Below, one piece after another: positions 26,819-36,286 of a stretch of 64,000 bases of DNA (position 1 is the first letter of the stretch; every line of letters starts with the position of its first letter). The position numbers were made by a program, and so were the translations under genes. The stretch lies in the NCBI GenBank assembly GCA_002292285.1, contig DBBP01000029.1, forward strand, positions 6,298 through 70,297, written 5' to 3'. This DNA is from Proteobacteria bacterium UBA981 (GTDB lineage: Bacteria > Pseudomonadota > Gammaproteobacteria > Ga0077536). The notes under the pieces were generated by a model. The model searched no databases. It was not told where the DNA came from and saw only the letters and a list, made by a program, of their open reading frames with translations.

Positions 26819-26894
26819 TCGCCTTGGCGCGTGTCGAGGTTCCTACCGGCGAAGCAAAGGCGGCGGGCTGCACGCGTAATGATTCGCAGTTCAG

Positions 26895-27683
26895 TCAGTA
26901 ACCGACATAGTCCCCATTGCGCTTCTCTTTGAAGGCACGCATCGCTTCGCCGTGGTCGTGGCCACCCTTGGCGACTGCGATATGAGAGGCGATCAAGTCG
27001 AGCGATGCGTTCATGTCGCCATTCAAACCATGGTCGACGGCGCGTTTGATCAGACGTACCGACAGTGGCGGATTGCGCGCGATGCGTGCGGCGAGTGCAC
27101 GGGCATTGGCGAGTAATTCATCGTCTGGCCAGACGTGGTTGACCAAACCAATGCGTAAAGCTTCATCGGCATCGATAAAATCGCCGCTAAGAAGCAATTC
27201 CATCGCCATCGAGCGCCCGACTAAACGCGGTAGATACCAGGCGCCGCCACCGCCAGGCAAGAGCCCGATGCGCGCGTAAGTCTCGGCGAACTTGGCGCTA
27301 CTGGCCGCAACGCGAATGTCGCAGGCGAGGGCGAGATCCATGCCACCCCCGGTTGCAACGCCGTTGACTGCCGCAATCAAAGGTTTGTCGAAACGCGCAG
27401 CGCGTTTCGGGAAGGCCTGAATGAACTCGCTGATATGCTCGCGCGTGACGTGTGCGCGGTTGTCGGCGTCGGCACCCATTTTGCTGACGTCGCCGCCCGA
27501 ACAAAAACCGCGTCCGGACCCGGTCAGAATCACCACGGCAATGTCATCACGCGCCTCGCATTCGTCGAGATGCTGTACCAATTGGCCAAGCATGTCATCA
27601 GAAAACGCGTTCAGGCGTGCGGGTTGATTCAAAGTCACGGTCGCGATCTTGTCGCTGACATCGAACAAGACAGTATCAGACAT
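26895..27683 (-). CDS. Enoyl-CoA hydratase/isomerase family protein
   Basis: 262 residues from ATG 27683 (GGAG 8 bases upstream; the frame extends to 27725). The crotonase fold shows the first oxyanion segment SGGDVSKMG, the second GVATGGGMDLALACD, and the GLLPGGGGAWYLPRLVG region where the acidic residues of true hydratases sit. The protein acts on acyl-CoA thioesters, probably in fatty-acid or side-chain beta-oxidation. The exact reaction is unclear. It is a single gene, divergent from the aminopeptidase. Confidence 0.9.
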   Translation of the reverse strand: MSDTVLFDVSDKIATVTLNQPARLNAFSDDMLGQLVQHLDECEARDDIAVVILTGSGRGFCSGGDVSKMGADADNRAHVTREHISEFIQAFPKRAARFDKPLIAAVNGVATGGGMDLALACDIRVAASSAKFAETYARIGLLPGGGGAWYLPRLVGRSMAMELLLSGDFIDADEALRIGLVNHVWPDDELLANARALAARIARNPPLSVRLIKRAVDHGLNGDMNASLDLIASHIAVAKGGHDHGEAMRAFKEKRNGDYVGY

Positions 27684-27801
27684 CAAAGGTACTCCAGACA
27701 TTCTGAGGGTCGGCAGATTCGGCACAAGCTGGTAGCTCGCTGCGCTGCAGCTGCATGAATTCAGTAAACTATGGGAATTCTTCTGCTATTCCAATCAGCT
27801 T

Positions 27802-29112
27802 ATGTCCAAGTCCAGCTTCAATCGCGCGCTCGGCGAGTTTATCGACGCGTCTCCAACGCCCTTCCATGCGTGCACGAACATGCGCGAGCAGCTGTTGCAA
27901 GCCGGCTACGAGGCCCTTGATGAAGCGGACGCATGGCAACTGGAGCGCGGCGGGCGTTATCTGGTGACGCGCAACGAATCGTCGCTGATAGCATTCCACC
28001 TGGGTGCCGGACCGGTCGCTGACGATGGCCTCAGGATGATGGGCGCACACACGGACAGTCCGTGTCTGAAAATGAAGCCAAACGCGGTGACAGAGCAGGG
28101 TGGCTACATCAAATTCGGCGTCGAGGTCTATGGGGGTGTGCTGCTCAATCCTTGGTTCGACCGCGATTTATCGCTTGCAGGGCGGATTACTTTAGTTCGA
28201 CGAGATGGTCGTCTGCACAGTACGTTGATTGACCTACGCTGCGCTATCGCGATGATTCCAAGTCTCGCGATCCATCTTGATCGAGAGGCGAACAACAAGC
28301 GCAACATCAATGCCCAAACCATGCTGCCGCCAATTGTCGGCTTGTCTGGCAAAGGTGGCTTCAAGCTTCAGGAATTACTCACCGAGCATCTCAAGGCGCA
28401 CAACCGTTTGAATGACGGCGACAAAATTGTCGACTTCGAATTGTCGTTGTATTCGGTTCAGGGTTTATCGAGCGTCGGTGTGAAGGACGAATTTATCGCC
28501 AGCGCGCGCCTCGATAATCTGCTCAGTTGCTACGCCGGACTGAGGGCGCTGCTTGATGCGCCAAAGGGACATGGGCGCTTGCTGGTGTGTAACGATCACG
28601 AGGAGGTTGGCAGCGGATCGAGTGCAGGTGCACGCGGTAACTTTCTACGTAGCGTGCTCGGACGGATCGCCGGCGATGATGAGACCTACGCGCGCATGAT
28701 CGCCAGATCGATGCTGGTTTCAACGGACAACGCGCACGGTGTTCACCCGAATTTCAGCGATCGGCATGACGCCCAGCATGGGCCGTTGCTGAATGGCGGG
28801 CCGGTGATCAAAGTGAACAGCAACCAATCCTATGCCACTAACAGCGAAACGGCCGCAGTCGTGCGCCAGGCGGCGCTGGCCGCAAAAGTACCACTGCAAT
28901 CATTCGTGGTGCGCACCGACATGGGTTGTGGCAGTACGATAGGGCCGCTGAGCGCGGCGGTGCTGGGGGTGCGCACGGTAGACGTTGGCGTGGCCACGTT
29001 TGGCATGCATTCGATTCGCGAATTGGCCGGCAGCGATGATGGCATTGCGTTGGCGAAATTGCTCAAGTCGTTTTGTGCGATGGCGGATTTACGCATCGGC
29101 ACGGATTCTTAA
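27802..29112 (+). CDS. M18 family aminopeptidase (aspartyl aminopeptidase type)
   Basis: 436 residues. M18 landmarks are FIDASPTPFHA at the start, the metal site MMGAHTDSPCLKMKP, the HEEVGSGSSAGARG region and the C-terminal FGMHSIRELAG. These dodecameric zinc enzymes remove N-terminal acidic or other residues from peptides in the cytoplasm. The start ATG 27802 begins MSKSSFNRALGEFI and has a normal family length. Bacterial members are usually named apeB or pepC; I leave the symbol open. Confidence 0.94.
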   Translation: MSKSSFNRALGEFIDASPTPFHACTNMREQLLQAGYEALDEADAWQLERGGRYLVTRNESSLIAFHLGAGPVADDGLRMMGAHTDSPCLKMKPNAVTEQGGYIKFGVEVYGGVLLNPWFDRDLSLAGRITLVRRDGRLHSTLIDLRCAIAMIPSLAIHLDREANNKRNINAQTMLPPIVGLSGKGGFKLQELLTEHLKAHNRLNDGDKIVDFELSLYSVQGLSSVGVKDEFIASARLDNLLSCYAGLRALLDAPKGHGRLLVCNDHEEVGSGSSAGARGNFLRSVLGRIAGDDETYARMIARSMLVSTDNAHGVHPNFSDRHDAQHGPLLNGGPVIKVNSNQSYATNSETAAVVRQAALAAKVPLQSFVVRTDMGCGSTIGPLSAAVLGVRTVDVGVATFGMHSIRELAGSDDGIALAKLLKSFCAMADLRIGTDS

Positions 29113-29159
29113 TGGCGCTAGCGACCTGATTACGCCGTTGTCACGTGGTGACACCGTAG

Positions 29160-29196
29160 GTCGCATCGTCTGCCCGTAGCGGACGAACGATGCGAC
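29160..29196. terminator. Bidirectional hairpin between convergent genes
   Basis: A perfect 10-bp stem (GTCGCATCGT / ACGATGCGAC) continues inward through CGTCTGC/GCGGACG with one G-U pair and a bulged A. It lies between the aminopeptidase stop (29112) and the VOC gene end (29214), so it probably serves both. Confidence 0.6.
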
Positions 29197-29213
29197 GCGA
29201 CTAGTAGACGGTC

Positions 29214-29582
29214 CTAACCCATCTTGAAAAAGACCAGTTTGTTGCCGTCGAGATCGCGAAAGTAGCCGCCGTAAAATCCGTCGCCGCGCGGGCCGGGAGC
29301 GCCTTCATCAGTGCCGCCGAGTTCCAGTGCCTTGGCGTGCAAGGTGTTGATTTTATCTTCACTTTCGCACGCCAATGCGACCATGACACCATTGCCAGAT
29401 GTCGCGGGTCCCCCGTCTTGCGGCTTGATAACGAGCAACATCGGCGTGCCGGCACCTGAACTCCAGGCGACAAATCGCTCGTTTTCCATTGCGCGGCCCG
29501 CGCCGGCCTCCGCGAGCAATGCATCGTAAAATTTTGCGGCACGTTCGAGATCGTTGGTGCCAACTGTAACGTATCCAATCAT
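29214..29582 (-). CDS. VOC/glyoxalase superfamily protein
   Basis: 122 residues forming one pair of beta-alpha-beta3 modules: MIGYVTVGTNDLERAAKFYDALL, then GNGVMVALACESEDKI and FYGGYFRDLDGNKLVFFKMG. The motif DLDGNKL is the typical C-terminal strand with an acidic metal or substrate residue. It is probably a lyase, isomerase or binding protein for a small electrophile; the substrate is unknown. The gene stands alone. Confidence 0.88.
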   Translation of the reverse strand: MIGYVTVGTNDLERAAKFYDALLAEAGAGRAMENERFVAWSSGAGTPMLLVIKPQDGGPATSGNGVMVALACESEDKINTLHAKALELGGTDEGAPGPRGDGFYGGYFRDLDGNKLVFFKMG

Positions 29583-29748
29583 GGTGGGGTTCCTTCGCTT
29601 ATGCCTGGGATTCCGGGCATTTCAATTGCGGAGGATTAAATCACACTACGCCGTTCCAAGTGGCTCAGGAACGGACAGGAGAAATTAATACGATGGTAAG
29701 TCTTACGACACTATACTGGGGCGACATTTGGGGAGAGAGACAGCAAAT

Positions 29749-30183
29749 ATGCTTGAGCAGGATGTAGCCGCGTTATTGGCGCGGGAAGCGATTCGGGATT
29801 TGCCAGTGCGCTATTGCGACTGTGTGTGGCGCAATGATATCGACGGAATTGTCGATTTGTTTACTGATAAAGGGACCTTTGCGGCGACTTTCGCGGACAA
29901 AGAAACGGTCATCAGCGGGCGCGAAGATTTACAGACGTTTTATGCCGGCGCGGTCGATTTTATGCCACGGCCATTTATTCATAACCACGTTATTGATCTC
30001 ACTGCTGACGGTTTCGCAACGGGTCGTTGTTATCTCGATTTACGCTCGGCGCGTAACAACATGGACTGGCTCGGCGCGGGTTTCTACGAAGATGAGTACA
30101 TGGCTACTTCAAGCGGCTGGAAGTTCCATCAACGGCGATTTACGGCATTGCGGATGGACGAGTTACCCGACGGCGTCGAGTAG
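29749..30183 (+). CDS. SnoaL-like (NTF2-fold) protein
   Basis: 144 residues from ATG 29749. The cone-shaped NTF2/SnoaL fold is indicated by ALLAREAIRDLPVRYCDCVWR, VDLFTDKGTFAAT, a central FIHNHVIDL strand and the closing DEYMATSSGWKFHQRRFTALR. Members act as hydratases, dehydratases or steroid-isomerase-like enzymes, and many have no known reaction. Acidic residues line the predicted pocket, but no specific catalytic set is recognised. Confidence 0.84.
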   Translation: MLEQDVAALLAREAIRDLPVRYCDCVWRNDIDGIVDLFTDKGTFAATFADKETVISGREDLQTFYAGAVDFMPRPFIHNHVIDLTADGFATGRCYLDLRSARNNMDWLGAGFYEDEYMATSSGWKFHQRRFTALRMDELPDGVE

Positions 30184-30215
30184 TTTATGCGGCGGCAAGC
30201 ACTCGGAACGCGAAA

Positions 30216-31250
30216 TTACAGAGGTGTACTGAGCCGGGTGTAGAGTTCGAGGAAACTCGGAATGATCGCGTCGGTTGTGTAAGTCGTCGTGAATCGTTGC
30301 GCGGCGCGCTGTGCCTTCAATGAGCGGCCCTGCGCGTCGTTCGCCGCTGCACACATGGCTGTGCTGAGAGTTGCGCAATCTCCGATATCGGCGAAATACG
30401 CGCATTGCTCATCGAGAATTTCCAATGGACCGTCAGTGCGCGTGCTGATAATCGGCAGGCCAGCTGCCATGGCCTCGATCACAACGATACCGAAGGGTTC
30501 GGCGAGGGACGGCAGCACGAACACATCGACGTTGTCGAATACCTCGCCGGGTTCTGCGACCCAACCACAGAAATTGACGAACTCGCCAAGCCCTAATTCT
30601 GTTACCTGACGCTGCAGCGGGTCCCGATTTGGACCATCGCCGGCCAGGGTCAGCGACGCGTCGACGCCACTTGCTCGCACCCGATGCAAGGCGTCAATCA
30701 GTATGTGAAATCCCTTCTTGTCGACGAATCGCCCGAGCGCGCCGAAGCGCACCTGCTGTTGCGACATCTTCGCAGTGACCGCGCGCGGCTCGGTAAAGTG
30801 CGGGATGTGACTGGTCTGCACCGGGTCGACGCCCTGACTCGCAAGATAAGCCATCAATTTCAGAGTTGGCACACTGAAATGATCGACTGCGTGGAAGTAA
30901 TCGAGGTTGATGAAGTTGTGCGTGTTCGCGACGACTGGGATCCCAAGACGGCGCGCCGCATGGCCCCCCAAATGGGCCGCGCGACCGAGGTGGACCTGCA
31001 CCACTGCAGGCCCGAAGGTGTTCATGAGACGACCGATGCGCCGGCGCGCGAGCGTATCCCAGCTGCCCAGCACCGGCACCTCCGCCACTTCAAGCTTGTC
31101 GACACCTTCGAGCAATTGGCGCTGTTCGAAACGCGGTTCGCAAATCGCCTGCACCTGAACGCCGCGTGCGGCGAGCGCCAGACTCAGATCGACAAAGTGA
31201 CGTTCGGCCCCGCCGAAACCTTTGGCGAGCATGATTTGGGTAATCTTCAT
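30216..31250 (-). CDS. Glycosyltransferase, GT4-type (GT-B fold)
   Basis: 344 residues. The N-terminal Rossmann domain begins MKITQIMLAKGFGGAERH, the acceptor-side loop of GT4 enzymes. The C-terminal domain has FGRFVDKKG-like VRFGALGRFVDKKGFHIL and the donor motif EPFGIVVIEAMAAGLPII (E-x7-E). It transfers a sugar from a nucleotide donor to a cell-surface acceptor at the cytoplasmic membrane. No polysaccharide cluster surrounds it, so the product is unknown. Confidence 0.92.
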   Translation of the reverse strand: MKITQIMLAKGFGGAERHFVDLSLALAARGVQVQAICEPRFEQRQLLEGVDKLEVAEVPVLGSWDTLARRRIGRLMNTFGPAVVQVHLGRAAHLGGHAARRLGIPVVANTHNFINLDYFHAVDHFSVPTLKLMAYLASQGVDPVQTSHIPHFTEPRAVTAKMSQQQVRFGALGRFVDKKGFHILIDALHRVRASGVDASLTLAGDGPNRDPLQRQVTELGLGEFVNFCGWVAEPGEVFDNVDVFVLPSLAEPFGIVVIEAMAAGLPIISTRTDGPLEILDEQCAYFADIGDCATLSTAMCAAANDAQGRSLKAQRAAQRFTTTYTTDAIIPSFLELYTRLSTPL

Positions 31251-31343
31251 GACCGCCCGTAGGCGCCGCTGCTAGCGGTCGACTCAGGTTTAAACTCGAA
31301 CCGGAGTGCTTGTTCAGGGCCGCGTTCTGCCCTGCCAGGCTGA

Positions 31344-32342
31344 TTAGTCAACGGTAATGACTATCTTGCCGAGCGCGCGGCGTTCCGCCAGATCGACAAT
31401 GCCCTGACCGGCATCTTTGAGCGCGTATCGCGCTGAGACGTGTGGCTTTATTTTGCCAGCGCTATACATCTCGCAAAGTTCGCGAACGTTCTCAGCGTTC
31501 AGCACCGGGCTACGATCGCAGAACGAACCCCAGAACACTCCGACCACCTGACAGCCTTTCAGGAGCGCCAGATTAAGCGGAATGCGCGGGATACCCGCCG
31601 GGAATCCAACCACCAAAAAACGTCCTTCCCATGCAATCGCACGCAGCGCCGCTTCGGCGTAGTCACCGCCGACGGCATCGTAGATAACGTCTGCGCCCGC
31701 TTTGCCCGTTGCTTCTTTGAACTGGCCGGCAAGTGCGCGAGTCGATTCTTTATCAAATGGGCCGCGCGGATAGACCATGCCGCTACTCGCGCCATGTTCG
31801 AGCGCGAGCTGCATTTTCTCCTCACTGGAAGCCGCCGCAATCACGTTTGCACCCATCGCCCGGCCCAGCTCCACTGCTGCCAGACCGACTCCGCCGGCTG
31901 CGCCGAGCACCAGCAACGAATCGCCAGAGGCCAGATACGCGCGCTGCTTCAGCGCATGGTAGGACGTGCCGTAGGTAAAGATAAACGCGGCTGCCTCGTC
32001 GTCCGGCATGCCGTCCGGCGTTTTGCTGCATTTGATTGCAGGCGTTACAACTTGTTCTGCCATGCCGCCCCAGCCGAGCATGGCAATGACCCGATCGCCG
32101 ATCGCGAAATCACTAACCCCGTCGCCCAGCGCATCGATTTCTCCGGCAACTTCTCCGCCGGGCGAGAATGGCCGATCCGGGCGAAATTGATATTTATCTT
32201 CGATGATCAGCGTGTCTGGATAATTTACCCCGCAGGCACGCACGCGCACGCGAACCTCCCCCGGTCCCGGTTCGGGAGCGGCGACATCGCGGAGTTCAAG
32301 AGTTTCAGGGCCGCCAGGTGCGACGCTTAATAAGGCCTTCAT
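31344..32342 (-). CDS. NADPH:quinone oxidoreductase-like MDR enzyme
   Basis: 332 residues of the zinc-free medium-chain reductase family. Segments include GVNYPDTLIIEDKYQ and FSPGGEVAGEIDALG in the catalytic domain, the nucleotide-binding LVLGAAGGVGLAAVELG, and SARYALKDAGQGI near the C-terminus. It reduces quinones or enone groups with NAD(P)H. Zinc-ligand Cys residues are absent from the usual positions. It stands divergent from the SnoaL-like gene at 32451. Confidence 0.93.
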   Translation of the reverse strand: MKALLSVAPGGPETLELRDVAAPEPGPGEVRVRVRACGVNYPDTLIIEDKYQFRPDRPFSPGGEVAGEIDALGDGVSDFAIGDRVIAMLGWGGMAEQVVTPAIKCSKTPDGMPDDEAAAFIFTYGTSYHALKQRAYLASGDSLLVLGAAGGVGLAAVELGRAMGANVIAAASSEEKMQLALEHGASSGMVYPRGPFDKESTRALAGQFKEATGKAGADVIYDAVGGDYAEAALRAIAWEGRFLVVGFPAGIPRIPLNLALLKGCQVVGVFWGSFCDRSPVLNAENVRELCEMYSAGKIKPHVSARYALKDAGQGIVDLAERRALGKIVITVD

Positions 32343-32450
32343 CGGTCATCTCCAGGTTGATTGGCAGCCACGGGTGGCGTTGCTGCTGTATCACGGGTTA
32401 TTGTCCCGGCTCGTTTGCTGCAGCGATAACAATCGCCAGGGGATCCCATC

Positions 32451-32861
32451 ATGTCTGACAACAAAAAAGTAGTGCAACAGTGGTTTGATTTCGTCTCGGC
32501 GGGTGAGGCCGACGCCGCGTTTGCTTTATTCGCCGATGATATCGTCTACGAGCTTAAAGGGACGACGCCAGTGTCTGGTGTCTATCGAGGCCTCGAGGAG
32601 ATGGTGAACGATTTTTTCGTGCCGTGGCGCAAGCAGATAGACGGTGAACTGATCGTCCATGTCGATGCGTTGATTGCCGAGGGTGATAAGGTTGTTGTGC
32701 TCGCGCACGGCGAGGCAATGACGATACACAAGCTGCGCTATGACAACAGCTACGCGTTCGTATTTTCGTTGCTTGACGGGAAAATCACAGAAGTCGTTGA
32801 GTATCTCGATACGGCAATGGTGGAAACGGCAGCTTACGGCAGGACCCTGACCGGGCCGTGA
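32451..32861 (+). CDS. SnoaL-like/ketosteroid-isomerase-like protein
   Basis: 136 residues, NTF2 fold: VVQQWFDFVSAGEADAAFALFADDIVYEL at the start, a conserved GVYRGLEEM helix, VHVDALIAEGDKVVVLAHGEA and the closing YAFVFSLLDGKITEVVEYLDT. The polyketide-cyclase/SnoaL_2 branch is likely; the reaction is unknown. AGGGGATC precedes the ATG. It lies in the same direction as the following MFS gene, 39 bases away. Confidence 0.88.
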   Translation: MSDNKKVVQQWFDFVSAGEADAAFALFADDIVYELKGTTPVSGVYRGLEEMVNDFFVPWRKQIDGELIVHVDALIAEGDKVVVLAHGEAMTIHKLRYDNSYAFVFSLLDGKITEVVEYLDTAMVETAAYGRTLTGP

Positions 32862-32900
32862 CACCTGGGCACGTCAAATTCGCCGGATACGCCGCATCGC

Positions 32901-34136
32901 GTGAGTAGTCTGTCCGACGACATTGTCAGCCCGACGGTGCCGTTCCGGCAGGATGCCACGATCGTCAGCGTGGTGGCTGTCGCGCATCTGGTCAGTCATT
33001 TCTTCCAGCTTGTACTGGCCCCGCTGTTTCCCTGGTTGCGGATTGAGTTCGGCTACAGTTTTGCCCAACTTGGTTTCATCCTCACCGTCTTGTTCGTGGT
33101 CTCCGGTATTGGCCAGGCGGCGGCTGGATTCGTCGTCGACCGCTACGGTGCCTTACGGACCATGCTTGTCGGGCTCGGGTGTTTGGCGAGCGGGGCGTTG
33201 CTTTTCAGTATCAGTGACACCTACCAGGGCTTCCTCTTCGGGGCGGTGCTAATCGGGTTAGGCAACGCAGTCTTCCATCCGGTCGACTTCTGGCTGATCA
33301 ACCATCGCGTAAGTGAGCCGCGCCTTGGGCCGGCGTATTCGGCTCATGGTCTGTCGGGTAGCCTCGGCTGGGCCTTGGCACCGGTTTTTCTGGTCGGTCT
33401 GGCAACGCCGTTCGGCTGGCGAATCGCCATTGCTGGCGCGGCGGGTGTCGCGCTTGCGACGATGATTCTGGTGTGGATTTACCGCGACATCATGCGACCC
33501 GACGCGCTCGAACCGGACTCCGGAGTGACCCTCAATGGGCAGCCGGAGGTAGCCAGCGAATCGATGTTTGCGTTTATGCGCGAGCGGGCCATTTGGTTGT
33601 GCTTCGTATTTTTTCTATTCGTTGCCGCAGCCCTAGGTGGCATCCAGAGTTTTTCTCCAAGTATTTTCTCGGCCGGCTACGGCCTCGGCGTAACCATGGC
33701 GGCGATGAGCATCACTATTTACATGCTTGCCAGCGCCACCGGTATGCTAGCCGGAGGCTGGCTGGTGACACGCAGCCAGGTACTGGAGCGCAACATTACG
33801 ATAGCGTTGCTGCTTTCCACAGTTGCTGCGGTATTGATCGGGTTAAACGTGCTGCCGGTGGCTGTCGCGCTGGCACTAATGGCCGTCATGGGGTTCGGTT
33901 CCGGCCTGTCCGGGCCTTCGAGAGACATGCTGATCAGACGTGCGACTCCCCCAGGGGCTACCGGGCGGGTCTATGGCGTGGTTTATTCAGGACTCGATGC
34001 AGGCATTGCGCTGGGGCCGCTGGTGTTCGGGCGCATGCTCGATCGGGGCGCGGTCACGGAAGTGTTCTATGGCGTCGCCGGATGTTTGTTTTTGGCGGTG
34101 TTCGTCGCCTGGCGAGTTGCTGCCGAAAAGCACTAG
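32901..34136 (+). CDS. MFS transporter
   Basis: 411 residues with twelve predicted membrane segments. Segments such as VVDRYGALRTMLVGLGCLASG between helices 2 and 3 and GPAYSAHGLSGSLGWALAPVF are of the major facilitator type. A polar central loop (DALEPDSGVTLNGQ) separates the halves. Translation starts at GTG 32901. The closest general type is the nitrate/oxalate-like or Fosmidomycin-like exporter; the substrate cannot be named. Confidence 0.9.
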   Translation: MSSLSDDIVSPTVPFRQDATIVSVVAVAHLVSHFFQLVLAPLFPWLRIEFGYSFAQLGFILTVLFVVSGIGQAAAGFVVDRYGALRTMLVGLGCLASGALLFSISDTYQGFLFGAVLIGLGNAVFHPVDFWLINHRVSEPRLGPAYSAHGLSGSLGWALAPVFLVGLATPFGWRIAIAGAAGVALATMILVWIYRDIMRPDALEPDSGVTLNGQPEVASESMFAFMRERAIWLCFVFFLFVAAALGGIQSFSPSIFSAGYGLGVTMAAMSITIYMLASATGMLAGGWLVTRSQVLERNITIALLLSTVAAVLIGLNVLPVAVALALMAVMGFGSGLSGPSRDMLIRRATPPGATGRVYGVVYSGLDAGIALGPLVFGRMLDRGAVTEVFYGVAGCLFLAVFVAWRVAAEKH

Positions 34137-34200
34137 GGGAAGCTTGGCTCGGAGCAGGTCGACATTTGTCTGGCTTAACTTAAACGATGCAGCCGGCTGA

Positions 34201-34221
34201 CGTAGCGCCTTGAGCGCTACG
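34201..34221. terminator. Hairpin between convergent genes
   Basis: An 8-bp perfect stem (CGTAGCGC / GCGCTACG) with a 5-base loop lies between the MFS stop (34136) and the cyclase-FHA gene end (34253). Confidence 0.5.
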
Positions 34222-34252
34222 GTGTTGGTCGACCGAGCTGGGTATCAGGCCA

Positions 34253-35158
34253 TCAGGGCGAGCAGACGAAACTAACCGCACCACCCGGATCTTCTTCCGG
34301 CCAATTTCCAAAACCCAACGTGCCCTTGCCCGTGATCACGCCTTCCTCGCGGCGCAAATGGCGGCGCTCCCCGTCGCTTTGCACGACATAAGTGCCGTTG
34401 GTACTTTCATCGCGCAAGTTGAACCGGCCCTGGCGAAAATTTATCTCGGCATGCTGGCGTGAAGTCAGCTTGCCGTTGAGCTGTAAATGCGCGTGCTTGC
34501 CGCGGCCGATGGCACAAGTTGCGTGGCCCGTATCAACGCGGGTCTTTTTACCGGCATAGATCAAATCCAGAAAAAACTCTGAATTGACTGCCTGCATGCG
34601 CGGCTTGGAGCTGATCTGGGTCTCGTCTCCGCTTTGCTCCCACGGCATTTTGTAGATCTCGAGGTCACCGTCCCAGGCTTCGGCCGGCACCGTTTCGATC
34701 GGATGAATTTCGGGGAACAGAAGTTCAGGAATCGCGTCTACGGCTTGCTTCGAAGTGAGAATTTCGTCGGCCTTGGACATATTGATGATTTGCTGGGCAG
34801 TGACCGGGCATTCACCAATCACGTCCTTGCCTCGCCACGCGACCTTACCAAAATGCCAACCGACTTTGATGTGCAGAATGCCCATCTTGAAGGCGCCATC
34901 TTCGCCGGCTGTGCGCAGGCTCGCCTGCATTTCGGTGGCCGCCAGGGCTGCTTTCACGGGATCAGCGAAAGCGACCATTATTTCGTCGCCGATCGTTTTC
35001 AGCGTTTCTCCGGACAATCCAGCCGCCGCGTCATCAAGCAACTCGATGCACGCGGCCATGTCGGCGCGCGCGATCGCATCGCCGTGCTGTTCGTAGAGCC
35101 GTGTGCTCCCCGAAATGTCGGCGAACAATACAGCGAGCTTTTTAAGGGATTTATCCAT
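34253..35158 (-). CDS. Class III cyclase-homology domain fused to FHA domain
   Basis: 301 residues, no membrane segment. Residues 1-170 form a class III nucleotidyl cyclase homology domain with both metal Asp (D14 in FADISGSTR, D58 in TIGDEIMVAF). The segment that should carry the transition-state Asn/Arg reads GECPVTAQQI (115-124), so the catalytic NxxxR is missing and cyclase activity is doubtful. Residues 205-290 form a FHA domain with R219, S233, H236 and N254 in the phosphothreonine-binding loops. It is probably a signalling or regulatory protein linking Ser/Thr phosphorylation to an unknown output. Confidence 0.9.
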   Translation of the reverse strand: MDKSLKKLAVLFADISGSTRLYEQHGDAIARADMAACIELLDDAAAGLSGETLKTIGDEIMVAFADPVKAALAATEMQASLRTAGEDGAFKMGILHIKVGWHFGKVAWRGKDVIGECPVTAQQIINMSKADEILTSKQAVDAIPELLFPEIHPIETVPAEAWDGDLEIYKMPWEQSGDETQISSKPRMQAVNSEFFLDLIYAGKKTRVDTGHATCAIGRGKHAHLQLNGKLTSRQHAEINFRQGRFNLRDESTNGTYVVQSDGERRHLRREEGVITGKGTLGFGNWPEEDPGGAVSFVCSP

Positions 35159-35257
35159 AGGCGTGCGCGCACCAGTTTAATCCATAGGCGCGAGTAAGTG
35201 CAGCCCGTTGTTCGGCGTCGCCAGCGCCTTAGTGGGGACCGCGAGGCCAGCCCATGC

Positions 35258-36073
35258 TCAAAAGCGCGTGCCCGGATTGCGGATCCAGACCGCGTTCGGC
35301 GCGAGGATGTCGATGTCGACCGGATTGTTGATGCCGGCTGATTCCTGAAACCAATGTCTTAATTTACGTCCCCCGACGATACGAGGCGACGCATTGGTGT
35401 TGGTTGAACGGTCAATATGGCCATGAATCGTGTGTCGTTCGCGCCCGCACAAAATCCGGATTTTTTGCTGATCATCTCCGAACAACGCCGAATAGCGCAT
35501 CGGGACGTTGAAAAAACCCTTGTCCATGTAATGAAACCCCACCAGAAAGCGATAGCTTGGACGGTCGGTGGTCAGGTCAGTATAGGTATCGCTATCAGCT
35601 TCAGTAAGGTGGGTACGCCGTTTGTTCATACGCTGCTGGCGCGGTTTACGCGCTATGGGCCGGGTGCTCGACGAATTCTGATTCCACACTGGTGTCAGTG
35701 CTTCGATCAGGCTGTGTTGCAGACCCGCAGCGAGATTCACCTTAAATGAGCCATAGTGCAGATTGCCGGGGTCCGGCATCGCGTAGAGATCGACCGCTTG
35801 GTCGATCATAAGCATTGCGATAATTCTTTCACGATTGCGTTCGCGCATGGACTTGGCCGGACCACCTTGCTGATAGCCGTCCATGCGTAATTGCAGAGAG
35901 CGCCCGGAACGCCCGATATAAAGCAATTCCTCGTCGGACGCAAAGGCATACAGCACGTTGGCGGCGCTGCCGTAGCGTTGCAATTCAACTTGCGGTTCAT
36001 CGCCATCGAGTAACCACTCGCCTGCGATTTCGAAACCGATTTCAAGCAACCGTTCTAAAGGCGTTTTATTCAT
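35258..36073 (-). CDS. GIY-YIG domain protein with long unrecognised C-terminus
   Basis: 271 residues. Residues 38-125 match the GIY-YIG nuclease pattern: VLYAFASDEELLYIGRSGRSLQLRMDGY, then NRERIIAMLM and VDLYAMPDPG. A basic linker follows (RPIARKPRQQRMNKRRT) and then about 110 residues with no match I know, ending in NAVWIRNPGTRF. The protein may act on DNA or RNA. It has no toxin, restriction or repair neighbours. Confidence 0.72.
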   Translation of the reverse strand: MNKTPLERLLEIGFEIAGEWLLDGDEPQVELQRYGSAANVLYAFASDEELLYIGRSGRSLQLRMDGYQQGGPAKSMRERNRERIIAMLMIDQAVDLYAMPDPGNLHYGSFKVNLAAGLQHSLIEALTPVWNQNSSSTRPIARKPRQQRMNKRRTHLTEADSDTYTDLTTDRPSYRFLVGFHYMDKGFFNVPMRYSALFGDDQQKIRILCGRERHTIHGHIDRSTNTNASPRIVGGRKLRHWFQESAGINNPVDIDILAPNAVWIRNPGTRF

Positions 36074-36286
36074 CAGCTTGTGCGGCCAGCGCGCTTTGCT
36101 GACTCGCTTGAGGTTGGGTAATTAGCTGCATTCTAGCGCGTTTCAGTCGTATCGCACGCACGCGAAGCGCACCCGGCCGGCAGCGAATTTTGCGCCCCGT
36201 GCGCGCCTGCTTCTGCATTCTCGCCAACATCTCTGTAGACTCGCGCCCGCACGCCGCTCGCCCGCCCCTCATAGCAAGATTATCTC

